64,000 nt of DNA from CBDBZL01 sp965213545 (GCA_965213545.1 CBDBZL010000002.1:1922001-1986000), one strand, 5' to 3'. Shown: positions 1 to 9,513, numbered from the stretch's first letter. Numbers and translations: made by a program. Notes: generated by a model from the sequence alone, not told the origin.

Positions 1-846
1 GCCATAGGGCTCGAGCAAGGCATCCTGCATGGCAAAGGCAGCCGCCCCGCAGCCGGTCGCCGCGAGCAGCCGCAGCGCTGCCGGTTCGGCAACGAACCGC
101 GCCCAGACTTGCGCGAACGCGGGGCGCGGGGTCTGCAGTGAGGCGATGGCGGGACTGCGCACCTCCTGTTTCCACAGCGAGATCAGGTTGAACAGCACCG
201 CCAGCACCGCCGCACCCTGGATCACCTGAACCAGCCTAGTGGGGGTGAAATCGACCAGCAGCGCACCGATCACCAGGGCAGCGACCATCATCCCGCCAAG
301 CAGGCTGAGATAGAGCAGCGCCACCGCGCGCGGCCGTCTGTCCTCGCTCACCAGGTCGGTCGCCAGCGCCAGGCCGGCGGTCTGGGTGACGTGCATTCCG
401 GTTCCCGCCAGCAGGAACGCGAGCGCAGCGGCAACCACGCCGATCGCGAAATGCGCCGGTGCGCTCAACAGCAGAAGCGCGAACGGCATGATCGCCAGCC
501 CGCCGAACTGCATCAACGTTCCAAACCACAGATACGGCACGCGCCGCCAGCCCAAAGCCGCCAGGTGATTGTCCGAGCGGTGGCCGATTAATGCGCGAAA
601 GGGTGCGACGATAAGCGGGATGGCGATCAGCAGCGAGACCAGCCAGGCGGGTGTGGAAAGCTCGACGATCATCACCCGGTTGAGCGTGCCGTTGAGCAGC
701 ACCAGCGTCATGCCCACGCTCACCTGAAACAGCGACAAGCGCAGCAGCCGGCCGAGCGGAAGGTCGCCGCCACCGGCATCAGCAAACGGCAGGAAGCGCA
801 TGGCAACCTGCGTCCAGCGCTGTGCAAAGGCGCCCCGCTCGCTCAT
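1..846 (-). CDS. lhaA: LhaA, PucC-family light-harvesting 1 assembly transporter (partial, C-terminus beyond window)
   Basis: I translated this stretch by hand: 282 codons are open from an ATG at 846 to the left edge. The protein begins MSERGAFAQRW and then has long hydrophobic segments typical of the BCD (PucC/LhaA) branch of the major facilitator superfamily, including FQVSVGMTLVLLNGTLNRVM near residues 41-60 and a conserved QDALLEPYG stretch at the end of the visible part. The family is thought to help place bacteriochlorophyll or light-harvesting subunits in the membrane. Position immediately after bchM matches the conserved order bchFNBHLM-lhaA, usually followed by puhA outside this window. 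The start overlaps the bchM stop as ATGA, so the two are likely translationally coupled. The 3' end is not seen. Confidence 0.88.
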   Translation of the reverse strand, partial: MSERGAFAQRWTQVAMRFLPFADAGGGDLPLGRLLRLSLFQVSVGMTLVLLNGTLNRVMIVELSTPAWLVSLLIAIPLIVAPFRALIGHRSDNHLAALGWRRVPYLWFGTLMQFGGLAIMPFALLLLSAPAHFAIGVVAAALAFLLAGTGMHVTQTAGLALATDLVSEDRRPRAVALLYLSLLGGMMVAALVIGALLVDFTPTRLVQVIQGAAVLAVLFNLISLWKQEVRSPAIASLQTPRPAFAQVWARFVAEPAALRLLAATGCGAAAFAMQDALLEPYG

Positions 847-1550
847 CCGCAGCGTACCAGTTCGATCGCGTGTGAGGTATAAAAACCGCTCGAGACCCGG
901 TGGTCACGCCCGATCCGCCAGCCTTGCATCCTCGCCAGCCGGTCACGCAGCCTGGCCTCGCGAACGGGAATGATGGCCGGCGACCGGTTCGAGCGGGGGA
1001 ACAGCTTGCCCGCCTTGTGCATGACGCTGAGCAAAGGCGTTTGCGGTGCGAAGGTGAACAGCATCGACCGACGGCAATCGGCGCCCAGCGCTTCGAGCGT
1101 CGCGGCGATGTCCGCCAGCGGGTAGTGGATCAGCGAGTCCATCGCCACCACATGGTCGAAACTGCCCAGCGCGGGGTCGAGCATGTCGCCCACGCGCCAG
1201 TCGATCGTGCCGCTCGTGGTCAAGGCACCCGCGCGTTTCTGGCCGATCTCGACCAGACCCGCGGCGATATCGATGGCGGTAACCTGCGCCCCGCGTCCCG
1301 CCGCCTCGATCGTCAGCGCGCCCGTGCCGCAGCCCGCATCGAGCACACGCAAACCCGACATATCATCCGGCAGCCATCCCATCAGCGCCGCGCGCATGCT
1401 CTCACGCCCCGCACGCACCGTTGCGCGGATGCCACTGACCGGAGCTTCGGAGGTAAGGTCGATCCACGCCTTGCGCGCCGTCCCGTCGAAATAGCGGGCG
1501 AGCTTGTCGCGCTGCGTATCGTAGGGGGAGGGGGCGCGGGTCGCCATCAT
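843..1550 (-). CDS. bchM: Magnesium-protoporphyrin IX O-methyltransferase
   Basis: BchM transfers a methyl group from S-adenosylmethionine to the ring propionate of Mg-protoporphyrin IX, the step after Mg chelation in bacteriochlorophyll synthesis. The 235-residue protein has the class I SAM-binding glycine motif LDAGCGTGAL at about residues 70-79, followed by an acidic strand end (AIDIA, about 92-96). Length fits the family. Two ATG codons in tandem lie at the start (1550 and 1547). It follows bchL by a 9-bp gap and overlaps lhaA by 4 bp, as part of the bchFNBHLM operon. Confidence 0.95.
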   Translation of the reverse strand: MMATRAPSPYDTQRDKLARYFDGTARKAWIDLTSEAPVSGIRATVRAGRESMRAALMGWLPDDMSGLRVLDAGCGTGALTIEAAGRGAQVTAIDIAAGLVEIGQKRAGALTTSGTIDWRVGDMLDPALGSFDHVVAMDSLIHYPLADIAATLEALGADCRRSMLFTFAPQTPLLSVMHKAGKLFPRSNRSPAIIPVREARLRDRLARMQGWRIGRDHRVSSGFYTSHAIELVRCG

Positions 1551-1559
1551 TCGAAGCCC

Positions 1560-2456
1560 CTATTCAAACCCAAGAAAATCGAAGATGTCGCGGTCCTTCA
1601 TCGGCTTGGCCTCGATGGGATTGACGCCGTGCCACAGAAGCGCGGCCAACCGCAAATATTCGGCCTGCGCTGCCTCGACTTCGGGGCTGGCATCCATCTC
1701 GAACAAGGTGCATTTCTTGAGCCGCGAGCGGCGGATGGCGTCCAAGTCCTGGAAATGGGCCAGGCGCTTCATGCCGATCGCCTCGGAAAACCGGTCGATC
1801 TCGTCGGTCGCCGCCGAGCGATTGGCAATCACGCCGGCAAGCCGCACCTCGTAGTTCTTCGCCTTGGCCCCGATCGCCGCCACGATGCGGTTCATAGCGA
1901 AGATGCTGTCGAAATCATTCGCCGCCACAACCAGTGCGCGCTCGGCATGCTGGAGCGGCGCTGCGAACCCGCCACACACCACATCGCCCAGCACATCGAA
2001 GATGACCACGTCGGTGTCTTCCAGCAGATGGTGCTGCTTCAGCAATTTCACCGTCTGCCCCACCACATACCCGCCGCAGCCGGTGCCCGCAGGAGGACCG
2101 CCCGCCTCCACGCACATCACGCCATTATAACCCTGGAACATGTAGTCCTCGGGCCGCAACTCCTCGGAGTGGAATTCGACCTGCTCGAGCACGTCGATCA
2201 CCGTGGGCATCAGCTTCTTGGTCAGGGTGAAGGTGGAATCGTGCTTGGGATCGCAGCCGATCTGGAGCACCCGGTGGCCAAGCTTGGAGAACGCGGCCGA
2301 CAGGTTGGACGAAGTGGTCGACTTGCCGATCCCGCCCTTGCCATAGACCGCGAACACCTTGGCCGTGCCGATCCGGTCGCGCGGATCGAGCCGCACCTGG
2401 ACAGAGCCGTCCCCATCATCGGGAGAAAAGCGCGTGGCGGGTTCTTGTAGGGTCAT
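1560..2456 (-). CDS. bchL: Dark-operative protochlorophyllide reductase, ATP-binding iron protein BchL
   Basis: BchL is the NifH-like homodimeric ATPase that passes electrons to the BchN-BchB catalytic component for light-independent reduction of ring D of protochlorophyllide. The 298-residue protein shows the P-loop GKGGIGKST at residues 39-47 and the two cysteines that ligate the shared 4Fe-4S cluster, Cys127 (TGCGGY) and Cys161 (VVCGGF). Length is standard. It lies between bchH and bchM with an 10-bp gap to bchH, in the bchFNBHLM operon. It resembles bchX in this same window, but the gene order and the GIGKST form of the P-loop separate the two. Confidence 0.97.
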   Translation of the reverse strand: MTLQEPATRFSPDDGDGSVQVRLDPRDRIGTAKVFAVYGKGGIGKSTTSSNLSAAFSKLGHRVLQIGCDPKHDSTFTLTKKLMPTVIDVLEQVEFHSEELRPEDYMFQGYNGVMCVEAGGPPAGTGCGGYVVGQTVKLLKQHHLLEDTDVVIFDVLGDVVCGGFAAPLQHAERALVVAANDFDSIFAMNRIVAAIGAKAKNYEVRLAGVIANRSAATDEIDRFSEAIGMKRLAHFQDLDAIRRSRLKKCTLFEMDASPEVEAAQAEYLRLAALLWHGVNPIEAKPMKDRDIFDFLGFE

Positions 2457-2466
2457 CGGTTAATCC

Positions 2467-5400
2467 TCATTCCGCCGCGACCACCCCTTCGAGGCGGTCC
2501 TCCAAATCATCGCTCGCAGCGCGCAGCGCCGCCAAAGTTGCATCATCGGGCTCCCACAGATGCCGCTCGCAGGCTTCGAGCAGCCGCCCGGCCACCCGGG
2601 CCGAACTCTTGGGATTGAGCTCGGAAAGCCGCTCGCGCATGTCCTTGTCGAGCACGTAGGTCTCGCTGATCCGCTGATAGACCCAGGGCGCCACCTGCCC
2701 CGTCGTGGCCGACCAGCCGAACGTATTGGTCACATGGCCCTCGATATGGCGGACGCCCTCGTAGCCATGCTTGAGCAGCCCTTCATACCACTTGGGATTG
2801 AGCGTGCGGGTGCGCGTCTCCAGGTCGATCTGTTCGGCCAATGTGCGCACCTTGGCCTCGCCGCCATTGGTCGAGTCCAGAATGTAAACAGGCGCCTCGC
2901 GGCCCCCCCTGGCACGCGCTACCGAACGTGAAACACCGCCCAGCCCGTCGACATATTGGTCCAGGTCGGTAATCCCCACCTCCACGCTCTCCAGGTTCTG
3001 GTAGGTGAATTCGACATCCGCCAGCGCGCTGTTCAGCAGCGCGCGCTGCTGCACCGGGGCCTCGCCGCGTGCGCCGTAGGCATAGCCCTTGTGCGTCTCG
3101 AAGGCGTTGGCGAGCTCGTCGGGATCGGTCCACACGCCGCCCTCGATCAATTGATTGACGTTCGCCCCGTAGGCGCCCTCGGCATTAGAGAACACGCGCA
3201 AGGCGGCGGTTTCCAGGTCGCAGCCATGCGCCTCCTGATGCGCCAGCGAATGCTTCTTCACGAAGTTGCTCTCAAGCGGCTCGTCGGCATTGGTGGCCAG
3301 CCAGGCCGCTTCGGCGAGCATCCGGGTCTGCATCGGCAGAAGATCGCGGAAGATGCCCGAAAGCGTCACCACCACGTCGATCCGCGGGCGGCCCAGTTCT
3401 TCCAGCCCGATCAGCTCGGCACCCGCCAGCCGGCCGTAGGAATCGAGCCGCGGACGCGCGCCGATCAGCGTCAGCGCCTGGGCGATCTGGACGCCCTCGC
3501 TCTTCATGTTGTCGGTGCCCCACAGCACCATGGCCAGGCTCTCGGGGAACGGCGCGCCGCCTGCGACATGCCGGGCGATCAGTCCCTCGGCCTGCATCCG
3601 GCCCTGCTCGCAGGCAAAGCGGGTCGGCAGGCGGAAGGGGTCGAAACCGTGCAGATTGCGCCCCGTTGGAAGAACCTCGCGATTGGCGAGCAGGTCTCCG
3701 CCCGGCGCGGGTTCGACATAGCCGCCGTCGAGCGCATGGATCAGCGACCCGAGCTCATCGCACGAATCGAGCGCGGCGGCGATGTCCGCCCGCTCGGCCT
3801 GGGGATCGGCATCGGCCAAAGCGTCGAGCAGTTCTTCGCGTTCCTTGCCCTGCGACGATTGACCAAGGACATGCAGGCCGTGCGGGATCAAGGTGCGCTC
3901 GAGCTCGTAGAGGCGCGCGGCAAGACCCGAAATCTCACCGCATTCGATATCCAGCGCGTCGCATTGCCCGGCGATCGAAGCAGCCAGCGCGTTGCGCTCA
4001 TCGCCTTGGACGCTCGAGCGCCAGCGTTCGACCGCCGCCTTCAACTCGACAAAACCCTTGTAAAGCCCGGCCTTGGCCAGTGGCGGCGTCAGATAGCTGA
4101 CCAATGTCGCGCCCGACCGGCGCTTGGCCAGCATGCCCTCGGAAGGATTGTTCGACGCGTAGAGATAATAGTTCGGCAGATCGCCGAGCAATCTCTCGGG
4201 CCAGCAATCGCCGGTCAGGCCGACCTGCTTGCCGGGCATGAACTCCAGTGCGCCATGCGTGCCAAAATGAAGGACGGCATCGGCCGCGTAATCCTCGCGC
4301 AGCCAGCGATAGAAGGCGGCAAAGGCATGCGTCGGAGCGAAATCGCCATCGAACAGCAGCCGCATTGGGTCGCCTTCGTAGCCAAAGCCCGGCTGCACGC
4401 CGACAAAGACATTGCCGAAATGGGCGCCCAGGACATGGATATGCGACCCGTCGCTTTGCAGCCGGCCGGGGGCGGGGCCCCATTGCGCCTCGATTGCGGC
4501 AAGATGCGGCTCGCGGCGGACATGCTCATCGGCGGGAATGCGATGCGCGACATTGGCATCGGCACCGTAGCGCTCGCTGTTGCCCTGAAGGATCGCGGTG
4601 CACAGTTCCTCGACGCTTTGGGGCACATCGACCAGGTAACCTTCGCGCGACAGGCGCTCCAGCGTTGCCTGCAGCGATTCCCACACCGCCAGGTGCGCAG
4701 CCGTGCCCGTGGCGCCCGAATTGGGCGGAAAGTTGAACAGCGCGATCGCCAGCTTGCGTTGCGCGCGATCGGACCGGCGCAGCGCAATCAGCCGGGCGAC
4801 CTTTGCCGCCAGGGCATCGGCGCGCTCGGGATCGCAGCGCATCGCCCGCACGCGCCCCTCGCCATCCTCGCTGCGACCGCCGATGACGCTGGGCAGGATC
4901 GCTCCGTCCAGTTCGGGCAGCGCCACCATCATCGTGGTCTCGAGCGGCAACAGACCCTGACGCCCCGCGCGCCAGGCTTCCAGCGTCTGGAACTCGATCG
5001 CGTGGGCGGCCACGTAAGGCACGTCGAACCGTGCCAGCGCCACAACCGCCGCCTCACTATCATTATAGGCCGGCCCGCCGACCAGCGAGAAGCCGGTCAG
5101 ATTGACGATGGCATCGACGCTGGGTTGGCCATTGGTGTCGAGGAAGAACTTCTCCATCGCCGGACGCGCGTCCAGACCGCTGGCAAAGGCCGGGATCACC
5201 CGCAGCCCGGCCGTCTCCATCGCCGCGATTACCCCGTCATAATGGTTCGCGTCATTGCCCAGCAGATAGGAGCGCAGCAGCAGCAGGCCGACGGTGCCGT
5301 TGGTGCCCGACTTGCGGGGCAGCAGACGCAGGCTTTCAGAAAACTTCTGTTCGGTGCGCGGGTGATAGACGCCGGTTTCGGGATATTCGATGGGCGCGGC

Positions 5401-6027
5401 CGCGTCGGTCATTCCGCGCCGCACCAGCCGGTCGCCGGCGCCATAGCGGTCGATCAGCGCACGGACCATGCCGATGACATTGTCTTCCGACCCCGCCAGC
5501 CAATATTGCAGCGTGAGGAAATAGGCGCGCACATCCTGCGCGGTGCCGGGGATGAATTTGAGCATCCGGGGCAGCCGCCGCAGCATCTTCATCTGCCCGG
5601 CGCCCGAACTGGCCCCCGCCTTCTTTGAACCGCGCAGTTTCTTGAGCAGTGCGAGCGGGCCGCGGGCCGGCGCGTCCATTCGGTAGGCGCCCATCCGGGT
5701 CAGCTTGACCACCTCGCCCGCCGACATCAGGCACACCATCGCATCGCACTGCTCGCGCCGTTCCTCGAGCGCGGGCATGATCGCGCGGACGTGGTCGTCC
5801 AGAAACAGCATGGTGGCGATGACGATATCCGCTTTCGCCACCGCGGACCGGGCGCGCTCGAGCGCGTCGCCCTGGTTCCAGTCCGAGGCGGCGTGCAGCG
5901 AGATGTCGATATTGTCCTGCGCCAGCCGCGCTTCGGCCCGCTCGACCGCGCCCTTCAGGTGGTTGTCCAGCGTCACGATAACGACGCGCACCCGCGGGTG
6001 AGTGAGCGAGGGGGAGCTAGCGGGCAT
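2467..6027 (-). CDS. bchH: Magnesium chelatase subunit H
   Basis: BchH is the large porphyrin-binding subunit of Mg-chelatase (with BchI and BchD, encoded 25 kb away in this window) that inserts Mg into protoporphyrin IX. The protein belongs to the CobN/BchH family, shown by HFGTHGALEFMPGKQVGL and WGTDNMKSEGVQIAQAL. I chose the ATG at 6027, giving 1186 residues (MPASSPSLTHPRVRV), because AAGG lies just upstream and the family similarity begins there; reading could extend upstream to about 6090 but would deepen the overlap with bchB. With the chosen start the gene overlaps the end of bchB by 11 bp. Confidence 0.95.
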   Translation of the reverse strand: MPASSPSLTHPRVRVVIVTLDNHLKGAVERAEARLAQDNIDISLHAASDWNQGDALERARSAVAKADIVIATMLFLDDHVRAIMPALEERREQCDAMVCLMSAGEVVKLTRMGAYRMDAPARGPLALLKKLRGSKKAGASSGAGQMKMLRRLPRMLKFIPGTAQDVRAYFLTLQYWLAGSEDNVIGMVRALIDRYGAGDRLVRRGMTDAAAPIEYPETGVYHPRTEQKFSESLRLLPRKSGTNGTVGLLLLRSYLLGNDANHYDGVIAAMETAGLRVIPAFASGLDARPAMEKFFLDTNGQPSVDAIVNLTGFSLVGGPAYNDSEAAVVALARFDVPYVAAHAIEFQTLEAWRAGRQGLLPLETTMMVALPELDGAILPSVIGGRSEDGEGRVRAMRCDPERADALAAKVARLIALRRSDRAQRKLAIALFNFPPNSGATGTAAHLAVWESLQATLERLSREGYLVDVPQSVEELCTAILQGNSERYGADANVAHRIPADEHVRREPHLAAIEAQWGPAPGRLQSDGSHIHVLGAHFGNVFVGVQPGFGYEGDPMRLLFDGDFAPTHAFAAFYRWLREDYAADAVLHFGTHGALEFMPGKQVGLTGDCWPERLLGDLPNYYLYASNNPSEGMLAKRRSGATLVSYLTPPLAKAGLYKGFVELKAAVERWRSSVQGDERNALAASIAGQCDALDIECGEISGLAARLYELERTLIPHGLHVLGQSSQGKEREELLDALADADPQAERADIAAALDSCDELGSLIHALDGGYVEPAPGGDLLANREVLPTGRNLHGFDPFRLPTRFACEQGRMQAEGLIARHVAGGAPFPESLAMVLWGTDNMKSEGVQIAQALTLIGARPRLDSYGRLAGAELIGLEELGRPRIDVVVTLSGIFRDLLPMQTRMLAEAAWLATNADEPLESNFVKKHSLAHQEAHGCDLETAALRVFSNAEGAYGANVNQLIEGGVWTDPDELANAFETHKGYAYGARGEAPVQQRALLNSALADVEFTYQNLESVEVGITDLDQYVDGLGGVSRSVARARGGREAPVYILDSTNGGEAKVRTLAEQIDLETRTRTLNPKWYEGLLKHGYEGVRHIEGHVTNTFGWSATTGQVAPWVYQRISETYVLDKDMRERLSELNPKSSARVAGRLLEACERHLWEPDDATLAALRAASDDLEDRLEGVVAAE

Positions 6028-7600
6028 GGTGCGCCTTGGCATCGTAAAGCGTGGCCAGATCGATTGCGCCGCGCCCTTCGGCGGCGGCAAAGGCTTCGGT
6101 GTTGCGCTTGGCCTTGCCGCGCACGAAGAACGGGATCTTCCTGAGTTCGCGCTCGGCCTCGTCGGTCCAGCCCGCTCCCGAGGACATCACCGCCGAGTGC
6201 ATTTCCAGGGCGGCTGGCTTATCCTGGCGCTGGTCCTGGCCCTGATCCTGGCCCTGATCCTGGCTTGGCGAATGAGCGGCAAGGTGCGACGCGCCCGCTG
6301 CATCGGAAAATTCGAAGTCGTTGCGAAACATGGTGAGCAGGTGCTCCTCCAGCCCCATCACGAGCGGGTGAACCCAGCTGTCGAAAATGACATTGGCGCC
6401 CTCGAAACCCATTTGCGGCGAGTGCCGCGCGGGGAAGTCCTGCACATGAACGGGCGAAGAGATGACCGCGCATGGCAGGCCCAGCCGCTTGGCGATGTGG
6501 CGCTCCATTTGCGTGCCCAGCACCAGCTCGGGTGCGGCGGCGGCAATGGCCTCCTCCACTTCCAGATGATCGTCGCTGATCAGCGGGTCGACGCCGTGCA
6601 GCGCGGCGGCGGCACGAAGTTCGCGGGCGAATTCGCGGTTGTAGCAGCCCAGCCCGCAGACCTCGAAGCCCAGCTCTTCCTTGGCGATCCGGGCGGCGGC
6701 GATGGCGTGGGTCGCATCGCCGAACACGAACACGCGCTTGGCGGTGAGATAGGTCGAATCAACCGAACGGCTCCACCACGGAAGACGCGACGCCTCATCG
6801 CCCAGAGCCAAGGCGGGATCGACCCCCGCAAGCGCCGAAACCTCGGCGATGAATTCGCGCGTGGCGCCGACACCGATCGGCACGGTGCGCACCACGGGCT
6901 GAGCGAAGGTGCGCTCCAGCCAGCGCGCTGCCTCGGCCCCCGTCTCGGGATACAGCACGATATTGAAATCCGCCGCGCCCAGTCGCGCGATGTCCGCCGG
7001 CGAGGCACCCAGCGGGGCTGTGCAGTTGATCTCGATACCCAGCGCGTCCAGCAGCTTGCGGACCTCGACTAGATCGTCGCGGTGGCGGAAGCCCAGCGCG
7101 GTCGGCCCGAGGATATTGGCACGGGGCCGGCGCCCCTCGCGCGGACCGGGCGTGACCGTCTGGTCGGCCAATTGCCGCACGATCTGGTAGAAGGTCTCGG
7201 CCGCGCCCCAGTTCTCGCGCCGCTGGTAGCTCGGCAGTTCGAGCGGGATGACGGGGCAGGGCAGGTCCATCGCCGAGGCCAGTCCGGCGGGATCATCCTG
7301 GATGAGTTCGGCCGTGCACGAGGCACCCACCAGGAGCGCATCGGGCTTGAACCGCGCCACCGCATCGCTCGCCGCGTCCTGGAAAAGCTGCGCGGTGTCC
7401 TTGCCCAGGTCGCGCGCCTGAAAGGTGGTGTAGGTGACCGGCGGACGCTTGGCGCGCCGTTCGATCATGGTGAACAGCAGGTCCGCATAGGTGTCGCCCT
7501 GCGGTGCATGGAGCAGGTAGTGCACACCCTCCATCGCGGTCGCCACCCGCATCGCGCCGACATGCGGCGGTCCCTCGTAGGTCCAGACGGCGAGCTGCAT
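6017..7600 (-). CDS. bchB: Dark-operative protochlorophyllide reductase subunit BchB
   Basis: BchB forms the catalytic heterotetramer with BchN and reduces protochlorophyllide in the dark. The 527-residue protein starts MQLAVWTYEGPPH at an ATG at 7600, 2 bp after the bchN stop. Asp36 (APQGDTYAD) sits where the family has its unusual aspartate ligand to the 4Fe-4S cluster. The C-terminal segment IPFFVRGKAKRNTE is typical of BchB. Just before it is a low-complexity Gln/Asp stretch (DQGQDQGQDQ) encoded by a short tandem repeat at about 6221-6267, which looks like an expanded linker between the core and the C-terminal domain. Confidence 0.96.
   Translation of the reverse strand: MQLAVWTYEGPPHVGAMRVATAMEGVHYLLHAPQGDTYADLLFTMIERRAKRPPVTYTTFQARDLGKDTAQLFQDAASDAVARFKPDALLVGASCTAELIQDDPAGLASAMDLPCPVIPLELPSYQRRENWGAAETFYQIVRQLADQTVTPGPREGRRPRANILGPTALGFRHRDDLVEVRKLLDALGIEINCTAPLGASPADIARLGAADFNIVLYPETGAEAARWLERTFAQPVVRTVPIGVGATREFIAEVSALAGVDPALALGDEASRLPWWSRSVDSTYLTAKRVFVFGDATHAIAAARIAKEELGFEVCGLGCYNREFARELRAAAALHGVDPLISDDHLEVEEAIAAAAPELVLGTQMERHIAKRLGLPCAVISSPVHVQDFPARHSPQMGFEGANVIFDSWVHPLVMGLEEHLLTMFRNDFEFSDAAGASHLAAHSPSQDQGQDQGQDQRQDKPAALEMHSAVMSSGAGWTDEAERELRKIPFFVRGKAKRNTEAFAAAEGRGAIDLATLYDAKAHHAR
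6221..6267. repeat. Short tandem repeat inside bchB coding a Gln/Asp linker
   Basis: The plus strand reads CCTGATCCTGGC units in near-perfect tandem, about 12 bp each with degenerate copies at both sides. On the coding strand this gives repeated Gln-Asp-Gln-Gly. The repeat keeps the reading frame because the unit is a multiple of three. It lies in the linker before the C-terminal domain of BchB, a place tolerant of length change. Confidence 0.8.
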
Positions 7601-7602
7601 GC

Positions 7603-8910
7603 CTATACCCTCAGCACATCGCGTCGGCGCAGCGGCCGGGCGAAGAGTTCGGCCAGGTCGCCTGCCTGCTCGAAACCATGGATGGGGGAGAACACCAGCT
7701 CGATCGCCCACTTGGTGGTCAGCCCCTCGGCTTCGAGCGGGTTGGCCAGACCAAGGCCGCAGACCGTGAGATCGGGGCGGTCAGCACGCACGCGTTCGAG
7801 CTGGCGATCGACGTGCTGGCCTTCGCTAAGGCGCAGGTCATCAGGCAATACGGCCAACTCGCGCGCCAGGTGCGCGCGGTGCAGATAGGGCGTGCCGACC
7901 TCGACTGGGATCATGCCCAGTTCGCTCGCAAGGAACCTGGCGAGCGGAACCTCAAGCTGCGAATCGGGGAGGAAGGTGATGCGCTTTCCTTCCAACAGCG
8001 CACGCGGGCGTTCGAGCGCGCGCCGTGCCCGGTCGCGGCCCGGTGCGATGAACTGCTCGATATGACGTGCATCAATGCCGAATGCCCGGCCCGCCGCGCG
8101 CAGCCAGTCCGCCGTGCCCTCAGCGCCGAACGGAAACAGCGCTTCGATCCGCGCCGCGCCCCGGTCTTCCAGAGCCATCGCGGTCTCGGCCAGGAAGGGT
8201 TGCGCAAGAAGGAAGCGCGTCGCCGGACCCACCGCGGGCAGATCGCTCGCCCGCTTGGCCGGCAATGCGCCCACGCGGGTAATCCCCATCTCGGCGAACA
8301 GACGTGAAAACTGGTCTTCAACAATGTCGGGAAGCGTGCCCACCACCAGCAGTTCGGGTGCTGCATCGGGCCCGGCAGCGGGCATCTCGGGGACCAGCGC
8401 GGCAAGACAGGCATCCTCGCCTTGCGTGAAGGTCGTCTCGATCCCGCTGCCCGAATAATTGAGCACCCGCACCGCCCCGCGATGCTGCACCGTGAGCCGT
8501 TCGGCGGCCTTGGCAAGATCGAGCTTGATGACCTCGGACGGGCACGAGCCGACCAGAAACAGCGTCTTGATATCGGGCCGGCGGGCGAGCAGCCGTCCGA
8601 CAACCCGGTCGAGCTCGTCCTGACAATCCGCCATGCCGGCAAGGTCGCGCTCTTCGATAATGGCGGTGGCAAAGCGCGGTTCGGCGAAGATCATCACCCC
8701 CGCGGCCGATTGCAGCAGATGCGCGCAGGTGCGCGAGCCGACCACCAGGAAGAAGGCGTCCTGCATCCGCCGGTGAAGCCAAATGATGCCGGTCAATCCA
8801 CAGAAAACCTCACGCTGCCCGCGCTCGCGCAGCACTGTTCTGGGCTCGCGTTCAGCCGCCGGGGACGTGCAGCCTGTTACCGGCGCCAGGGCTGGAGCCG
8901 CAACGCTCAC
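7603..8910 (-). CDS. bchN: Dark-operative protochlorophyllide reductase subunit BchN
   Basis: BchN pairs with BchB to make the NB catalytic component of protochlorophyllide reductase. The 435-residue protein carries the three conserved cysteines that ligate the 4Fe-4S cluster together with BchB Asp36: Cys37 (REVFCGLTG), Cys62 (SRTCAH) and Cys123 (VGSCPSE). The start is a GTG at 8910 that overlaps the bchF stop as GTGA; later ATG codons would remove Cys37, so the GTG is preferred. It is followed by bchB after 2 bp. Confidence 0.95.
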   Translation of the reverse strand: MSVAAPALAPVTGCTSPAAEREPRTVLRERGQREVFCGLTGIIWLHRRMQDAFFLVVGSRTCAHLLQSAAGVMIFAEPRFATAIIEERDLAGMADCQDELDRVVGRLLARRPDIKTLFLVGSCPSEVIKLDLAKAAERLTVQHRGAVRVLNYSGSGIETTFTQGEDACLAALVPEMPAAGPDAAPELLVVGTLPDIVEDQFSRLFAEMGITRVGALPAKRASDLPAVGPATRFLLAQPFLAETAMALEDRGAARIEALFPFGAEGTADWLRAAGRAFGIDARHIEQFIAPGRDRARRALERPRALLEGKRITFLPDSQLEVPLARFLASELGMIPVEVGTPYLHRAHLARELAVLPDDLRLSEGQHVDRQLERVRADRPDLTVCGLGLANPLEAEGLTTKWAIELVFSPIHGFEQAGDLAELFARPLRRRDVLRV

Positions 8911-9425
8911 CCGGCCACCATCCCGCTCGTCTGCTGGACCGGTATGGCCGGCGAACTCGCCTCGAGACGCGCGACGCGCAGCTTGTAGAAGAACTGCCCG
9001 GCGTTGATCACATAGGTGCCATAACCCGCCAGCGCGACCAGCATCCGCTCCTGCGCAGTACCGATGCCGGCAAACAGCATGACCAGGTAAACGGTGTGCA
9101 GCGCTAGCACGAGCATGGAGAACACGTCCTCCCAGAAGAACGGACGCGCGAACAGCCAGCGGCCGAACACTTCCTTCTCCCAGATCGAACCGGTGACCAT
9201 GATGGCGTAAAGCGCGATCGTCTTGGCGATGATCGAGATGTCGGCGGCAACCTCGCCCGAGCCGGTCGCCAGGTAGCGCAGGACCAAAGTCAGGCTGACG
9301 AGGAAGATGACGAACTGGACCGGTGCGAGCACGCCCTGGATAAGCGTCCAGCGCGATGCATCGCGCCGCGCACGCTCGGCGGGGCTGTACAGCCTTGCGA
9401 CGGGACGCTCGCTTGCCGTTGCCAT
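8907..9425 (-). CDS. bchF: 3-vinyl bacteriochlorophyllide hydratase BchF
   Basis: BchF hydrates the C3 vinyl group to hydroxyethyl on the way to bacteriochlorophyll a. The 172-residue protein is a small polytopic membrane protein with several hydrophobic helices (for example VLAPVQFVIFLVSLTLVLRY and FSMLVLALHTVYLVMLFAGI). The ATG at 9425 is chosen because GAGGAG lies 5 bases upstream; two ATGs further up are in frame but place the ribosome site inside the gene. It is the first gene of the leftward bchFNBHLM-lhaA operon, and a PpsR-type site lies about 70 bp upstream. Confidence 0.95.
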   Translation of the reverse strand: MATASERPVARLYSPAERARRDASRWTLIQGVLAPVQFVIFLVSLTLVLRYLATGSGEVAADISIIAKTIALYAIMVTGSIWEKEVFGRWLFARPFFWEDVFSMLVLALHTVYLVMLFAGIGTAQERMLVALAGYGTYVINAGQFFYKLRVARLEASSPAIPVQQTSGMVAG

Positions 9426-9495
9426 CGCTGCTCCTCTCATCGCAAGCGTGTTCCTTCCGCTGGCTTGAGGCAAACTAGGACCAGCGCCCGCAATG

Positions 9496-9513
9496 TGTCA
9501 ATCTGTGTTGACG
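9496..9513. promoter_or_regulatory. PpsR/CrtJ-type operator between bchF and ppaA
   Basis: The site TGTCAATCTGTGTTGACG fits TGT-N12-ACA with one terminal change (ACG). It contains a perfect inverted repeat GTCAA-N6-TTGAC. On the minus strand TTGACA lies 18 bases before TAGTTT, a plausible -35/-10 pair for bchF, so a bound repressor would cover the -35. On the plus strand TTGACG could serve ppaA. The same sequence type recurs before bchG, bchC and crtF/crtD. Function is inferred from the known PpsR consensus. Confidence 0.75.

Noticed and set aside
900..2450. Long rightward open frame (516 codons) across bchM and bchL
   Set aside because: It is antisense to two strongly supported genes, has no family match and an Arg/His/Gly-rich make-up typical of a shadow frame in GC-rich DNA.
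2956..5628. Rightward open frame of 890 codons inside bchH
   Set aside because: Antisense to bchH; composition (Arg, Gln, His rich) fits codon-phase shadow. No start context or motif.
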